Below, one piece after another: positions 40,589-52,683 of a stretch of DNA of 64,000 bases; the first letter of the stretch is position 1, and the number at the start of each line of letters is the position of its first letter. This DNA is from Heliocidaris tuberculata. Lineage: Eukaryota > Echinodermata > Echinoidea > Camarodonta > Echinometridae. The stretch covers positions 33,983,688-34,047,687 of the forward strand of contig CM046842.1 of the NCBI GenBank assembly GCA_025618425.1, read 5' to 3'. The translations under genes were made by a program, and so were the position numbers. The notes below the pieces were generated by a model. It was not told the DNA's origin, searched no databases, and worked only from the letters and a program-made list of their open reading frames with translations.

Positions 40589-41800
40589 GAGTCTCTGTCT
40601 TTGTCTCTTGATCACTCTCTATCTCTCTGAGTCTCTGTCTTTGTCTCTTGATCACTCTCTATCTCTCTGAGTCTCTGTCTTTGTCTCTCTCTCTCTCTCT
40701 ATCTCTCTGAGTCTCTGTCTTTGTCTCTTGATCACTCTCTATCTCTCTGAGTCTCTGTCTTTGTCTCTCTCTCTCTCTCTATCTCTCTGAGTCTCTGTCT
40801 TTGTCTCTTGATCACTCTCTATCTCTCTGAGTCTCTGTCTTTGTCTCTTGATCACTCTCTATCTCTCTGAGTCTCTGCCTTTGTCTCTTGATCACTCTCT
40901 ATCTCTCTGAGTCTCTGCCTTTGTCTCTTGATCACTCTCTATCTCTCTGAGTCTCTGTCTTTGTCTCTTGATCACTCTCTATCTCTCTGAGTCTCTGTCT
41001 TTGTCTCTTGATCACTGTCTATCTCTCTGAGTCTCTGCCTTTGTCTCTTGATCACTGTCTATCTCTCTGAGTCTCTGCCTTTGTCTCTTGATCACTCTCT
41101 ATCTCTCTGAGTCTCTGCCTTTGTCTCTTGATCACTCTCTATCTCTCTGAGTCTCTGCCTTTGTCTCTTGATCACTCTCTATCTCTCTGAGTCTCTGCCT
41201 TTGTCTTTTGATCACTCTCTATCTCTCTGAGTCTCTATCTTTGTCTCTCTCTCTCTCTCTTTCTCTGCCTTTGTCTCTTGATCACTCTCTATCTTTGTCT
41301 CTCTCTCTTTTTCTCTGCCTTTGTCTCTTGATCACTCTCTCTCTCTGAGTCTCTATCTTTGTCTCTCTCTCTCTCTTTCTCTGCATTTGTCTCTTGATCA
41401 CTATCTCTCTGAGTCTCTATCTTTGTCTCTCTCTCTCACTCTCTCTTTCTCTGCCTTTGTCTCTTGATCACTCTCTATCTCTCTGAGTCTCTATCTTTGT
41501 CTCTCTCTCTTTCTCTCTTTCTCTGCCTTTGTCTCTTGATCACTCTCTATCTCTCCGAGTCTCTTTGTCTCTCTCTCTCTCTGCCTTTGTCTCTTGATCA
41601 CTCTCTATCTCTCTGAGTCTCTATCTTTGTCTCCCTCTCTCTCTCTCTCTCTCTGCCTTTGTCTCTTGATCACTCTCTATCTCTCTGAGTCTCTGTCTTT
41701 GTCTCGATCTCTCTCTTTCTCTGCCTTTGTCTCTTGATCACTCTCTATCTCTCTGAGTCTCTGTCTTTGTCTCTCTCTCTCTCTCTCTCTCCCTAATCAG
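40379..41800. repeat. 1.4-kb minisatellite of 40-bp TC-rich units
   Basis: The unit is tgtctcttgatcactctcta followed by tctctctgagtctctgtctt, 40 bp. It is repeated exactly in register from about 40600 to 41240 and with variants on both sides, roughly 30 units in all. Open frames through it are compositional. Confidence 0.95.
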
Positions 41801-41989
41801 CCCTACCAAATCATACATTTTCTATTTGCTTCCTTGGAGAACAAGAAAGTTCTAACGAAGCTTAGAGAGAGAAAGCAGAAGAAAGATGGAGCATTTTGCT
41901 TTATCCAAATTCATGTAAGCGCACTGAGTCTCTCATTTATTACTTACATTGGAAACATTAAAAGAGCTGCAATATGGTCCAAAAGTCTT

Positions 41990-42082
41990 TATGTTCTTTT
42001 GTTTTGTCTTTTTACCCTGATATAACGAGATTCCTGATGGAACATGGTACCAAGGCCCTTGTTATAGTGACTTTCCACTGTA
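41990..42082. mobile_element. Right half of a CAGTGGAAACTC-family MITE
   Basis: cctgatataacgagattcct through gttatagtgactttccactg matches the right portion of the 39737 copy; the left end is missing. Confidence 0.6.
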
Positions 42083-42119
42083 CAAAACTTGGCACAATAT
42101 AAACAAGCATCACAATAAA

Positions 42120-42170
42120 TACACTTTGGTTTCATTAAAAAATGGATTTATTGACAACATCCATGTATCA
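42120..42170 (-). terminator. SF3A2: Candidate minus-strand polyadenylation region
   Basis: On the minus strand AATAAATCC (reverse of ggatttatt near 42146-42154) is followed by an A/T-rich stretch. Another AATAAA lies at 43300-43295. Either could end the SF3A2 transcript; the nearer one gives a ~1.6-kb 3'UTR. This is weak evidence. Confidence 0.25.
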
Positions 42171-42983
42171 CACTCGTTTTCTACAATGACAAAGCCAAGG
42201 GGAACAAACAGTTCCTTATTCTACTGATATGAAATGGCTTCTCCCACTTATTTACAAAAGAAACCTACAAAAATTACAAACTAAAAGAACAAAGATTACA
42301 AAGTAATAGTCCATTTGACATTTCTATGTAGCAAATGGTGAACCATCAAATTTCTTTCCAATTAATGTTTTTGCGGATTTGAGATCCCATTTTGTTTTCG
42401 AATAATGGCGGTTTTGTTGCCGGAAAAGGAACTTTACGCTTTTTGCATATTTTGCATGAATCCAAATGGCTACATTAAGCAGAACAAGACCACTTATGCA
42501 AAATGTGTGAACCGATCTACATGTATGCACTAATTTCATATGCGCGCTGATACACAATACTTACAGTATCGTTTATCTTGTGCAATGCACCCTGCGATAC
42601 AATACGCATGTACCCTCCCTTTTGCTGTATCACAGGTTGCATTGCAGAAGATGAACAACGCATTTGGATTGATGCAAACTATTCTAGGTCACAAAAGATA
42701 TCAATGTCACAGCTCCAAATGGATAAAGTACATGTAAATGTGTAAATGATCAAACTGTTTAACCACTTGAGTCTCCAACAGAGGGCCACCCTTTTTCCTT
42801 TTCTCATCATTGGATATTTACATGTGACAACTAAAAGACGTTGAGAACATTAGCGAGGAGTAATGTGTTAAAATTTAGGTCTGGGATTATTTTGTGACAG
42901 GACCGGACAAAGAAATACACCTATGAACGACAAAGAAAGAAAAGAAAATGTTCACAACTACCATAAACCTTACAAAACTGTGA

Positions 42984-43063
42984 TTAACCCATATACTACG
43001 GGAACCGGAAGGCTCCTGTATTAAGCCTATGAGAGTTAAATAATTCTGTAGTCAACGGGTTGA
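42984..43063. mobile_element. 80-bp TTAACCC...GGGTT mini-element, copy 1
   Basis: ttaacccatatactacggga ... gtagtcaacgggttga. Matching 80-bp units lie at 49094-49173 (inverted) and 58797-58876. This copy has lost the terminal TTAA on the right (ttga). Confidence 0.7.
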
Positions 43064-43710
43064 TACATGACTTTTGAATCAAACAATAAACATAAAATTA
43101 TCTGCTAACCATGAAGTCAGTGTGTAGCCTACAGTAAGAAACAAATTTATGCTCAATTTTGTCAAAACTATCTGAACCCCCTTCTGTGCTGCAATACAAG
43201 ATTTACAAACCATTAAGAGTCAAATTCAAGAAAGCTTTCTAGGGGAAAAAACAACAAAAAACCACATCAGTTTATGTACTCGTACGTGTGCAGTTTTATT
43301 CTTGTTTTTATATGAAATCATGCTGAACGTTTCTTGTGTACATGCTAAAACAGACTAATAATATATTTCATAGCAAATGTATGACTATTTTTGCACATGG
43401 CCAATAAAAGGTGAATGTAAATAATTCAGCCAGAAAAATAGTGATTTGGGGGTCAAACTTCTTTTTTTTTTGGGGGGGGGGGGGGAGGCAGGATTTAAAG
43501 TCAATGGCACAGAAGGGGTGACAGTGAACTCTAAGATGCAATGACTATGAAAATATTATTTACTAGATCCTTAAATTCTAACAATTGTTTCAATGAAAGA
43601 AAGAGCATAACTGCTTGTGTCTGAAAATATCCTTTAAAATAGTCACCCATCATAAAAATTAGTGTGGAGCTCTACACAAGAAACAAATGCTGAAGTTATT
43701 GAAACCCAGT
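43064..43710. other. Probable SF3A2 3' flank or 3'UTR, no feature
   Basis: AT-rich, with a G run at 43480-43493 next to a T run. Confidence 0.3.
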
Positions 43711-44300
43711 TTTAAAGGGAAATCCAACCTTTATAGCAAGTTGCTTTGAAAGAAAGAGGAAAAATCAGAGAAGCAGATTGGTGAAAGTTTGAACGAAATC
43801 GGACAAGCAAGAAAGTTATGAATTTTTGAAAGTTGTAATCACTATGCTTATGGGAATTTCAAATTGGCCGAATAGGTAATGCCACTGTGATGTAGCTGTG
43901 GACAACTCCCCCATTCGCTCTAACACACAAAATGACTAAAATGTCACTTTTTTTCAAAATGTATTACTCAGTAGGATCTTTTCGTTCATGAAGACCTATA
44001 ACAATATGCTATCTCCAATATATTTTGAGTACAGCCCCGAGGGTAAAAGCGCCTCGAAGAAAACCGCAAATTAATGATATTTTTGTGTACGACAAATGGG
44101 AGAGTTGTCCACAAAAATGTCACAATTGACTCACCAAATTGCCAATTTGAGATTCGCATAGATGTAGTGATCTCATTTTTCAAACATCCATAACTTTCTT
44201 AGTCCTTGTCCGATTTCTTTCAAACTTTCACCATCCTGTTTTTCTTATTTTTCTGCTTTCACACAAATCATCTTATTACCAAGGTTGGATTGCCCTTTAA
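43711..44300. mobile_element. ~590-bp palindromic element, copy 2
   Basis: The ends tttaaagggaaatccaacct and aggttggattgccctttaaa are inverted. It is the reverse complement of 14149-14729 with few differences. Confidence 0.8.
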
Positions 44301-44700
44301 AGAGAAGGTTGAGGTCTGGGAAGGTGAAAAATAATTAGTGAGCTTTATAATTCCTTTTGTCAGTTTGGAAGAGAATCATAGTAGAAATTTCCCCTGAAAA
44401 GGATTACTCTTCAAATGCCCTCATCTTCGAATGACGAGAAATAGCTTAAGTGTTCAGGCTGAACATCCACGCCATGTGTATGGGCAGTCCCATATACCCA
44501 TTTCTGTGTGCAGCGTATGTGACTTCCAGAAAGACTGAGCCAATTTCCACTCATTTAGTGATTCCAAAACCTAACAGTACATGTATACACTAATTCTTAC
44601 ATAGCGCATAATAAACCTTTCTCTATTGCTTTGATACAGTTTCTTTCACAATGCAATTGCATCAACAGAACTCAACTTTATCTTTAGCTCCTAACTAGCT
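44301..44700 (+). repeat. Dispersed ~370-bp repeat, copy beside the palindromic element
   Basis: It repeats the wording of 31859-32225 (gtgagctttataattccttt, gtcagtttggaagagaatca, cccatttctgtgtgcagcgt) and directly abuts the palindromic element. Confidence 0.75.
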
Positions 44701-44876
44701 TTGGTCGACCAATGGAACAAACAGGGGACTGCCACAGTTGACTTTTGGCACACATTCAATGTACATGTAACATGGATAACATACTCTAAACAATGTGGCA
44801 ATCCAGAATTTCAATCCATGGCAATTAAAGACTTAGGAGTACCAGAATAGTATCAAGTTTACATCCCATTGCTACA

Positions 44877-47800
44877 CTATGAGGAGGAGCCTTCAGTGGT
44901 AGATGGTGTGTCCTCAGAGCTCGTTGGAGGTAGGTCCATGTTTGGTGGAGGGGGCATTGGAGGGGGTGCGGGTGGCGGGGGAAGGAAATTAGGCACCCCA
45001 CCTGATGAAACGGCACTGGGAGGTCGTGGTGGAGGTGGGATGGGTAGGGGCATATTGCCCCCAATGTTGGGTGGTGGGAGGGGCATGTTGGGAGGAGGGG
45101 GTGGCGGAGGGTGTAACCGTGGCATGGGACCGCTTCCGCTTACGTTGGGTGGGGGCACAGGGGGCGGGGGTAGGGGCATGGAGCTTGGGGGAGGGATGGG
45201 GCGAGGGGGCATCATACCTGGGGGCATGGGGAATGGAGGGGGTGGCGGCATGGGCATGTTGGGAGGGGGAGGAGGGCGTGGCATACCAGGAGGTACGCCA
45301 GGGGGAAAGGGCATACCCGCTGGAGGGGTAGGAGGTACAGGAGGCTTCTCTCCAATGTGGGGGGCTCCTTTCAGGGCACTGGGAGGGGGCGGCGGAGGTG
45401 CTACCGGCTTGACCTCCATCTTGAAGTGGAACTGAAGAAAGAACTGTCAGTGGAAGAGAAAATGAAGCAAAAGGAGTTATCAGTGGGGGTGAATGGTGAG
45501 CATATTATTCAATGCTGATGATGTCAAATACATGAACAATGACAAAAATGAAGACAAACGTTAATGGAGAGTAAGATTACTGGCTCAAATGCAGTTGCAT
45601 GTCAACACATACCCCAGAGAGTAACAGGAATAACTGTTGATAATCATACATGTATAGCAGGGCATGACACTAACAGGACCTGGGACATTTTGTTCCAAAA
45701 TACTAAAGGTAATGTAGAGTTTTGGTAAGCCCTAAAAAAAAAACTGTTGATAATCATACATGTATAGCAGGACATGACACTAACAGGACCTGGGACATTT
45801 TGTTCCAAAATGCTAAAGGTAACGTAGAGTTTTGGTAAGCCCTAAAAAAAAAAAGGCAAATTATCACAAGGCCGTCTGATTTAAAGCGGCCCGTGCAGGC
45901 AGTGGTTCATTAAACATTTCGCTTTGTTGAAGCTGGAGCACGTATACACTATTTTTCTGGTTACAACGCATCTGATTGGTGGAAATGGACTAAAAAGAGG
46001 AGCATATTCTGACTACGGGGGACTTAGCTGAGTGCTAAGTGAGCTTTCAGAATACCGATTTGGAGTTCTATTAGAGCTCAGTTCAATATGGGACTCATTA
46101 TCTTATATCGATAACAAGTGACAACAATTGTTATAAGCTACGAAAATCCTTGAACCTGATTGGCTGAGAGCAAATTTGTCACGGAATAGGGGCAGTTGTT
46201 ATTGATAAGAAGCTTTATGAAACAGGGCGGTGGTGATATTATGGTGAAAAGGTATCTCACTTGTTTGGTTTCTTTGTTCCATGAAGTCCAGAACTTGTTC
46301 TCACTTTTATCAACCTCACGGCTTGGAACCTAGATCGAAACAAAACAAAACAAAAATTACAGGTAACACATGACTAAATACCAATACAAATACAAATTTA
46401 AAAAGTGCAGAAACTATGTAAATATCTTCTACTGCACTGCAAGAGCTCCTGATATGCTTAAAGCTACTAATACATGCATGAACAATTAAATGAAAAGATG
46501 TATTTTTAGTTTTTATTTGAACATATTCAACGATAGTGATTTCCTAATATCCAGAGGTAAATCATTCCACAGTTTGGAAATTTACTACTTCCACATAATT
46601 TTCAAAATCATAATTTACCCCTCCCCCCCCCCTAATTCAACAGTTTTAACCCTAAAATGACCACCAACACCCCCCACCCCTGACGTGCGCTGCGATACGT
46701 TCGAGGATAATTCTTTTTTGCACCGTGAGCTTTCATGACTTTATCACCTAGATATATTTTGTTGAGAAGATGGGAAGGGGGTCTTTGCAGAAAGAATTCA
46801 TTATAAAACCTATATAAATATACTTAGAATTTTCAAGCAAAGCGGTATTTTTAAATTTTCTTACACATATTTTGATACCAAATTTATAAAATTTCGACCA
46901 ACAGGAAGCGCGCAGCGTCAAATTTCGCCACACTGTGAGTGACCATAATGGTCATTTCTCCATATGTATTGTACATAATGCAAGCTCCAGTCAGACAGGA
47001 AATAGCCAAGTACAGTGAGGGTCAAGGGATAACTTGCACACGAAAAAAGCATAGATCCCAAACTATATTTTGTTGACGTTGAGAAAACAGGAAGGGGGTC
47101 TTCGCAGAAAGCCCTTCTCTAGTTCATTCTGCAACAAGAATTCATTATAAAACCTAGACAAATATACTTAAAATTTTCAAGCAAAATGGTATTTTAAAAT
47201 TTTCTTCTTGCTTCAGGCTTACTGAACACCATTTCTAACCATTAATGAAAGAGTATCATTTACTTCAGTAGGATTATGAGGGGATAGGTTGGCATTTGTG
47301 GCATTTTTTTTTAATTTTTAGGGGGGGGGGGTGTGGTGGGGTGAGAGCAGTGGCTCAAATCCATTTTGAAATTTGGGGGGGGGGGGGGTCACCACTTGAT
47401 TTAACTTTTGTACCTGTCTGAAATGTCAGCCCCCCCAAAAGGTTATTCAAAAAGAAAGGGGGGGGGGGGGGACATGTCCCCCTGTCCCCCCTGGATTTGC
47501 ACCCATGGGTGAGAGAGGGGTGGGGAGAGCACAATTTACCTTAAATGAGATGGTTTCATAAGGCTCAGCTGCAAAAAGAAGGTACTGCCATTTCTTATCA
47601 GGTGGCTCTATCCTCTGCTCATAAGCTGACATGAAACGATGCCTAGGGTAGGTACCCTCCGCTATCTCTGGATAGTCAATCTGGATAAAAGAGAAAGAGA
47701 AGAAAGAGAAGAAGAATGAGTAACAATGGAACATGAAGATACAGTGGAACCTCTTTATAAAGAACACTGTTATAACAAACTCTCATTATAACAAGGTAAT

Positions 47801-49052
47801 TTTGGTGGTCCCACTTCTTTGTATTCTATTGTAATTAAGCCCTGATAGGGTGTTAAGTCTCATCATTTGTACAGAGTTAATGCCCTTCTGGCTCTAAACA
47901 TAACATATAAAGAATATATAAATCACTTTCAATAAATAGGGTGGGAGGGGGGTGGAGATCTGAGAGAAAGAGAGAGAGAGAGAGAGAGGAGGAGGACAGG
48001 GGAGACAGAAAGAAAGGATTGCACACACAGTAGGAGGGACAAGATGAGACAAGAAGAGGAATATGAAGAGAGAGTAAGTGAAAGAGAAAGAGAGAGAGAG
48101 AGAGAGAAGGAGGAGAGAGGGAAAAGAGAGAGAGAGAGAGCAAGACAGAGAAAGAAAATATTGCAGACACGGTAGGAGGGATAGGGTGAGACAGGAAGAG
48201 GAACATAGAGATACAATGAGGTATAGAGAGAGTGTAGACTTACCTGGAATAACAAGCTCTGTTGATCATTGTCAGGATCTTTCTGCTTTGTTACTGAAAA
48301 ATAACAAGAAACACAAAAATGATCAGTCAGTTAGGGATAAAATGAAACTAATCATACATGCAATATCAACTGGAAGTCTATTACGTTTCCCTTGCAACAG
48401 GAGTTAATGTAGCTTAGCGAAACATTGTGGTGCGTAAACACGCGGGGAAAGACGCATATATGACAAAATTATTCCAAATCAAGATTATCTTTTATAGAGG
48501 CAGAACCAAAATATTAGGATGCAGAATTAGTATTTACCTCTTTGAACACTTTTAAGCAAAATAATATCAAAACATTTATTCAGATATATGTCTGATTCTA
48601 ATTTTAGAAGCACAGACAAACCTAGCAATTTTCCTCTTTGTGTCTTTCCAAAGCAAGATCACTCTCTACTCTGTTTTTCCACTGCTGTCTCCCTTTCTCC
48701 TTTTATTTTCTCTCTCTTTTCTTTTTCCATGCTCTCTCTCTCTCTTACCCTGTCTCCCTAAACATCTATTTAACACAAATCTCTCTTTTTATCTTCACCC
48801 CTACTCTCTCTCCTTCTCTCTCTCTTTTTATAACCAGGAACCTGATTATAACAAACTTTCTGATCTCCACTAGATTTTCTGTAAACATCCATTCTGCATA
48901 AACCTCTCTCCCTCCCTCTCTCTTTATCTCTCTCTCTCTCCCCACCTTTATAAAAGCAGGAACCCTAACTTGACAAACTTTCTGATCTCCTCAGTCTCTA
49001 GATTTCTCTAAAGATCAAATCTACACAAATCTCTCTCCACCCCCACCCACCA

Positions 49053-49092
<40 letters not shown>

Positions 49093-52000
49093 CTTAACCC
49101 GTTGACTACAGAATTTTCTCATTCCCATTAGCTTAATACATGGATCACCCGGTTCCCCTAGGCAATGGGTTAACAAAATTTCTGATCTCCATTCCTGGGG
49201 AGCGTTTCATCAAGCGTTTTGTCAGTGATTTTTTACTGACAAATTTGCTCTCAGCCAATCAGATGCAAGGATTTCAGTAGCTTGTAATGGTGGTCGGTAA
49301 ATATCACTGACAAAACACTTGATGAAACGCTCCCAGATTTCTCCATTCTATAAAAATCTCTCTCTTTCTCTCCACACCCCTCCCCCCCCCCCCCCCATCT
49401 CTCTCTCTCTCTCTCTCTCTCTACCTTTATAACCAGGACGTCCGATCTTGACAAACTTTCTGATCTCTACTCTCGATTTCTCTGGTGCAGGTTGAGCAGG
49501 GGCATCTTTAGCTTCCTTCGCCGCTCTTCGAGCTCTGTCATAAGAAAAACAAAATCATCAGAAAAATGTTGAATCCCACAGTTCTCAAATATTCACAAAC
49601 AGCTTGATCGGCCAAGACATGTTCTACATTATGTTCTCAAAATGTCACCCCCTATGAAATCAACTCTCTATATTGGCCCGTATTCTCGAAAGCGGACTCC
49701 ATTGAAACCATGGTTTATGCAGATTTTGTGGTATAAGTGTGCTTGATTTAAATAGCGCATACACTTAAAAAGATCCAATAATGAACGCGCGTGATTGGCA
49801 AAGGGCGCTAAATTCACTCTAGTTGCCATGGTTTAGACCATGGTTTATGTAAATAAATTTCATTGATGGATCTTTTAAGTGTACATGTATGCACTAAATG
49901 AAGCGCACTTATACCACAAAATCTGCATAAACCATGGTCTCAATTGAATCTGATTTCGAGAATACGAGCCATTATGATTTTCTTGAATCGTTGGCACACC
50001 CCAAGAAGATAAACGTTCAATAATGCCAATGCATACCTGGAGATTCATGTACAGGTGGATGCACGCAATAAGGAACATGTGTCATACTGAATGGATTAGG
50101 TTTAGCTTTACAATGTAGATTTATGAAGAATGTTGATGATTGCAGCTAAAAGCTGATACATTTGAATTCCCATATCAAAACACATACATCAAAAGAACAA
50201 CAAAACAAAATAAAATTCATTAAATGCCTACTATTTACAGTAAAAAAATATATAGATAAAACTTGGTATTGTACAGACATTATTACAGCCGGCAATATTG
50301 TTATAAAGTGAAATTCCAATGACAGAAAACAAAGTACATTAAATTTACATACGGTTCAGTAGTGTTGAAAAATACTAGACACAGATTATATTTGTGTTCC
50401 TTACTCCATTCATTAATGTAAGACATGGCTTTGACTCACAGGACAGAAATAAACTTTTTTTTTTAACACAGCACAATATCTGTTCCCCACTCCCGGAACA
50501 GACTGACGATTCTTGCACTCATAAAGCAAGTCAAACAAGTCTTCTAGCTTGCACCACTGTGACACAATTCAAACACTACAAAAAATACAAGAGGAGTATG
50601 ATTTTAATTGCTAACTCACACATGAGACTGATGTTAGGTTTTTTTGCCTGTATACATGGCAGATAGCTGCCTTCTTTGTTGTGTAGATTAAAGACATGCA
50701 TGTAGCTTGCCCTCAAAAAAACAGAATTCAACTTTTCTGCCACGGAGTACAATTTTAGTTCTCCACTCCCAGAACAGATTGATGATCCTAGCACCAGAGC
50801 AAGACATTTGTAGCTTGCATCAATACGACCCAATTCGACCATGACCATGTTACAGATTACAACACAGTATGATTTTGGCTTGCTAACTCACAGATTAGAC
50901 TGATGTTTTTTCCCCTGTGTATGCGCCAAGTAGCTGCCTTCATTGTTGTGAAGTGTAAGACATAGCTTGCATTCATAGGATCCCAGGTGATTCCTCATAA
51001 AGTAGGGATCCTACACAAAGAAAACAAAGTACAAATTACGATGATAATGATTCTTTAGAAGATATGACTATCTGACAAGGCATAATAGAGGAGCTTGCTT
51101 GGTATCTGTGCAATAACACATGAACAGTACATTTCAGCCTGGCAGTCACATACAATGTACCATAGATACCTGAAAAGCTCTTCTATTAACCAAAAGACCA
51201 ATTACCACCAAATTGCACCCCAAGAAGATTATTATACTCAAAATTATGATATGAAAATTTAAAGTGAATTGAATAAAACACTTATGAATTATCATAGTTA
51301 GAAGGTAAGAAACTGGTTTTTCTTTCCATACAGAGCATTTTGGGGTGCAAAGCGTTGTCAAAGGGCACTTTGGGGTTTTCGTTTCAGGGGATCTGACACC
51401 CCCTTCCCGACAGACAATTTTGTCAGTTTTCATATTTTTGGAATGTACATCCATAGCTCTTCCTTCTGACAAAATTTGGTCTCTGGGCTTTAAGGGGAAA
51501 AATTTACCCCAATTTTTAGGGGTTGTCTGACACCCCATCCCGACGGAAATTTTTGTCAGTTTTTTGTGTTTTGTTATGTCCAGTCATACTACTTCCTACT
51601 GACAAAGTTTGGTGCTTGGGTGAGGTGGGGTGAAATCGACCCGACTTTGGGGTCTCTTTTGGGGGCTCTGGGGGCTAAACCCCGGCGGCTACGGTCAGGC
51701 TGACAACCTTTTTGTCAATGACTTAGATGGTCTAAGTAACTTTACGGGGTCAAATCTTATGGGTAAAATGGGGTGACTATTTCAGGACAGACTCCTGGCC
51801 TAAAGTCTAGGTTGCACATCATTTGAAACCAAGTTTACAGAAATCAGATGCAGCATTGGGAAGTCATGTGGCCTTTTGGGACTCTGTATCAGCCCGAAAA
51901 TGCAGATTAAAAGGTTGGTGTGTGTATGGAAACTCTATTTTATTATTTTCTTTATAAATTAGAAATTTCCCAAATAATTGTTAATTTAGTATTTTATCAT

Positions 52001-52582
52001 TGCATCATCAGAAGTGAATGCCCCAAATTGTCACATGAAAAAGTGAAAAATGAAGTCCAGATAACCCCTATTTTCCTACAAAGAGACATTTTTGTTGCTA
52101 AAAAATCATTTTGAAGAGAGCCTCTGTTCCCAGCATTTCATAAAAACAAAACAAAAAATTCCTTGATTTTTCTCTGATGGGGTTTCAAAATTCCATGACC
52201 ATTATTTCAACCTATTTCCAAATCGGGAAAATCTTCAAAACATCTGAAGTCTCCTCTAGGACATGACACAAAGTATCTTACAAGAGACTGAATGCTTCCT
52301 TTTTTAGGGCCAACAAAATTCCCAGATCTTTTTGAGTGCTCTTTCTACGATTCCCTGACTCTTCTCTGATTGAAAAAAAAAATGGGAAAACCTCTCCCAG
52401 GTTTTCCCAGATTTCTAAGATAACTGGGAACCTTGCACTTGTGGGAGGGTGGTTACCTTGTTGAGATCGATGGTCTCTAAGGCCAGCTGTCTCAGCCTCT
52501 CTCTCCGATCTCGGTTAGACTCTGACTGCGAGGCCACGCCCCCTCCACCCGTCTTACCCCCGGCTCTGTTCTGGAAGTCCAT
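44877..52582 (-). CDS. SF3A2: Splicing factor 3A subunit 2 (SF3A2/SAP62), seven coding exons, 393 aa
   Basis: SF3A2 is a subunit of SF3a in the U2 snRNP and acts in the nucleus during branch-site recognition and prespliceosome assembly. Coding exons on the minus strand are 52582-52457, 51010-50892, 49534-49425, 48293-48244, 47680-47540, 46329-46261 and 45443-44877. All introns are GT-AG and the phases agree. The N-terminus MDFQNRAGGK is nearly the vertebrate one. The matrin/U1-type C2H2 zinc finger has Cys56, Cys59, His72 and His78 (ECKLC ... LAHTQGKKH). The conserved core includes IDYPEIAEGTYPRHRFMSAY near 136-155 and FWTSWNKETKQFFLQFHFKM at the exon 6/7 joint. The exon 7 acceptor at 45443 was chosen because it restores FFLQFHFK. 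From about residue 215 the tail is Pro/Gly/Met-rich. It lacks the GVHPP-type repeats of the human protein and is about 70 aa shorter overall. Introns hold many MITEs and degenerate copies of exons 1 and 2. Confidence 0.97.
45632..45851. repeat. Recent 110-bp tandem duplication in SF3A2 intron 6
   Basis: aactgttgataatcatacat ... ggtaagccctaaaa at 45632-45741 repeats at 45742-45851 with only about three changes. Confidence 0.9.
46083..46225. mobile_element. Degenerate palindromic MITE related to 49195-49337 (SF3A2 intron 6)
   Basis: gattggctgagagcaaattt and agctttatgaaacaggg are the reverse complement of wording in the 49195-49337 copy; the left end is decayed. Confidence 0.5.
46750..47215. 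repeat. Diverged direct duplication in SF3A2 intron 5
   Basis: tatattttgttgagaagatg ... gaattcattataaaacctat (about 46752-46865) recurs at 47069-47215 with a 28-bp insertion. Confidence 0.75.
47742..47845. mobile_element. Partial CAGTGGAACCTC-family MITE (SF3A2 intron 4)
   Basis: cagtggaacctctttataaa starts after TA; family wording continues to taagccctgatagggtg, where the right end is missing. Confidence 0.65.
47955..48170. repeat. GA-rich tract, partly duplicated (SF3A2 intron 4)
   Basis: Two similar blocks of (GA)n followed by agacagaaagaaaggattgc / agacagagaaagaaaatatt and ggtaggagggataggg-type sequence. Confidence 0.75.
48700..49085. repeat. TC-rich tracts with repeated aaccaggaacc/tttctgatctcc wording (SF3A2 intron 3)
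   Basis: Blocks of ctctctct alternate with acaaactttctgatctcc at about 48850, 48975 and (at the exon 3 donor) 49450. The intron has therefore grown by duplications that include sequence resembling exon 3. Confidence 0.5.
49094..49173. mobile_element. 80-bp TTAACCC...GGGTTAA mini-element, copy 2 (SF3A2 intron 3)
   Basis: ttaacccgttgactacagaa ... cccctaggcaatgggttaa, TTAA at both ends. Confidence 0.75.
49195..49337. mobile_element. Palindromic MITE, GTTTCATCAAGC type (SF3A2 intron 3)
   Basis: ctggggagcgtttcatcaag then gttttgtcagtga faces tcactgacaaaacacttgat and gaaacgctcccag, arms about 38 bp. The loop contains tgctctcagccaatcaga. Confidence 0.8.
49674..49971. mobile_element. Palindromic MITE, GGCCCGTATTCTCGAA type (SF3A2 intron 2)
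   Basis: ggcccgtattctcgaaagcg then accatggtttatgcagattt faces aaatctgcataaaccatggt and tttcgagaatacgagcc, arms about 70 bp. Confidence 0.8.
50478..50735 (-). pseudogene. Degenerate duplicate of SF3A2 exon 2 and flanking intron
   Basis: The ~280-bp block repeats 50758-50992, which contains the 3' part of the true exon 2. On the minus strand the copy still reads NLHNKEGSYLPCIQAKKPN against the true TLHNNEGSYLAHTQGKKHQ. Both zinc-ligand histidines are lost (H to C, H to P), and the half of the exon with CxxC and the acceptor is missing. The GTGAGT donor survives. It lies in SF3A2 intron 2 and cannot encode a working finger. Confidence 0.85.
51021..52456. other. SF3A2 intron 1, with a local duplication
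   Basis: ctgacacccccttcccgaca ... ttttgtcagttt (near 51394) recurs near 51526-51560. The rest shows nothing recognised; it contains the words ctgggaaccttgcacttgtg and similar. Confidence 0.4.
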
Positions 52583-52622
52583 CCCGCCTGTCAGCACACA
52601 AGTTAGCAGCCACAATCAAATC
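52583..52622 (-). other. SF3A2: 5'UTR part of SF3A2 coding exon 1
   Basis: A good minus-strand acceptor (tttacag) ends at 52623, so the exon carrying the start codon begins at 52622 with 40 nt of 5'UTR. At least one further non-coding exon must therefore lie upstream (candidates near 55254-55343 and 56609). Confidence 0.6.
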
Positions 52623-52683
52623 CTGTAAAAGCAAGTATTAAAATCACAGTGACATAAAAATATTAGGTTTAGAAAATGTGAAC

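Noticed and set aside
40369..40590. 73-codon S/L ORF
   Set aside because: Frame of the TC-rich minisatellite.
40600..41240. 40-bp periodic repeats considered as CRISPR
   Set aside because: Contiguous simple-sequence units, no spacers.
44869..45435. 188-codon glycine-rich ORF on the plus strand
   Set aside because: It is the antisense shadow of the proline-rich SF3A2 exon 7; GC-rich codons on one strand keep the other open.
51146..51538. 130-codon minus-strand ORF in SF3A2 intron 1
   Set aside because: No recognised domain, lies inside an intron with a local duplication, and has no splice-site support.
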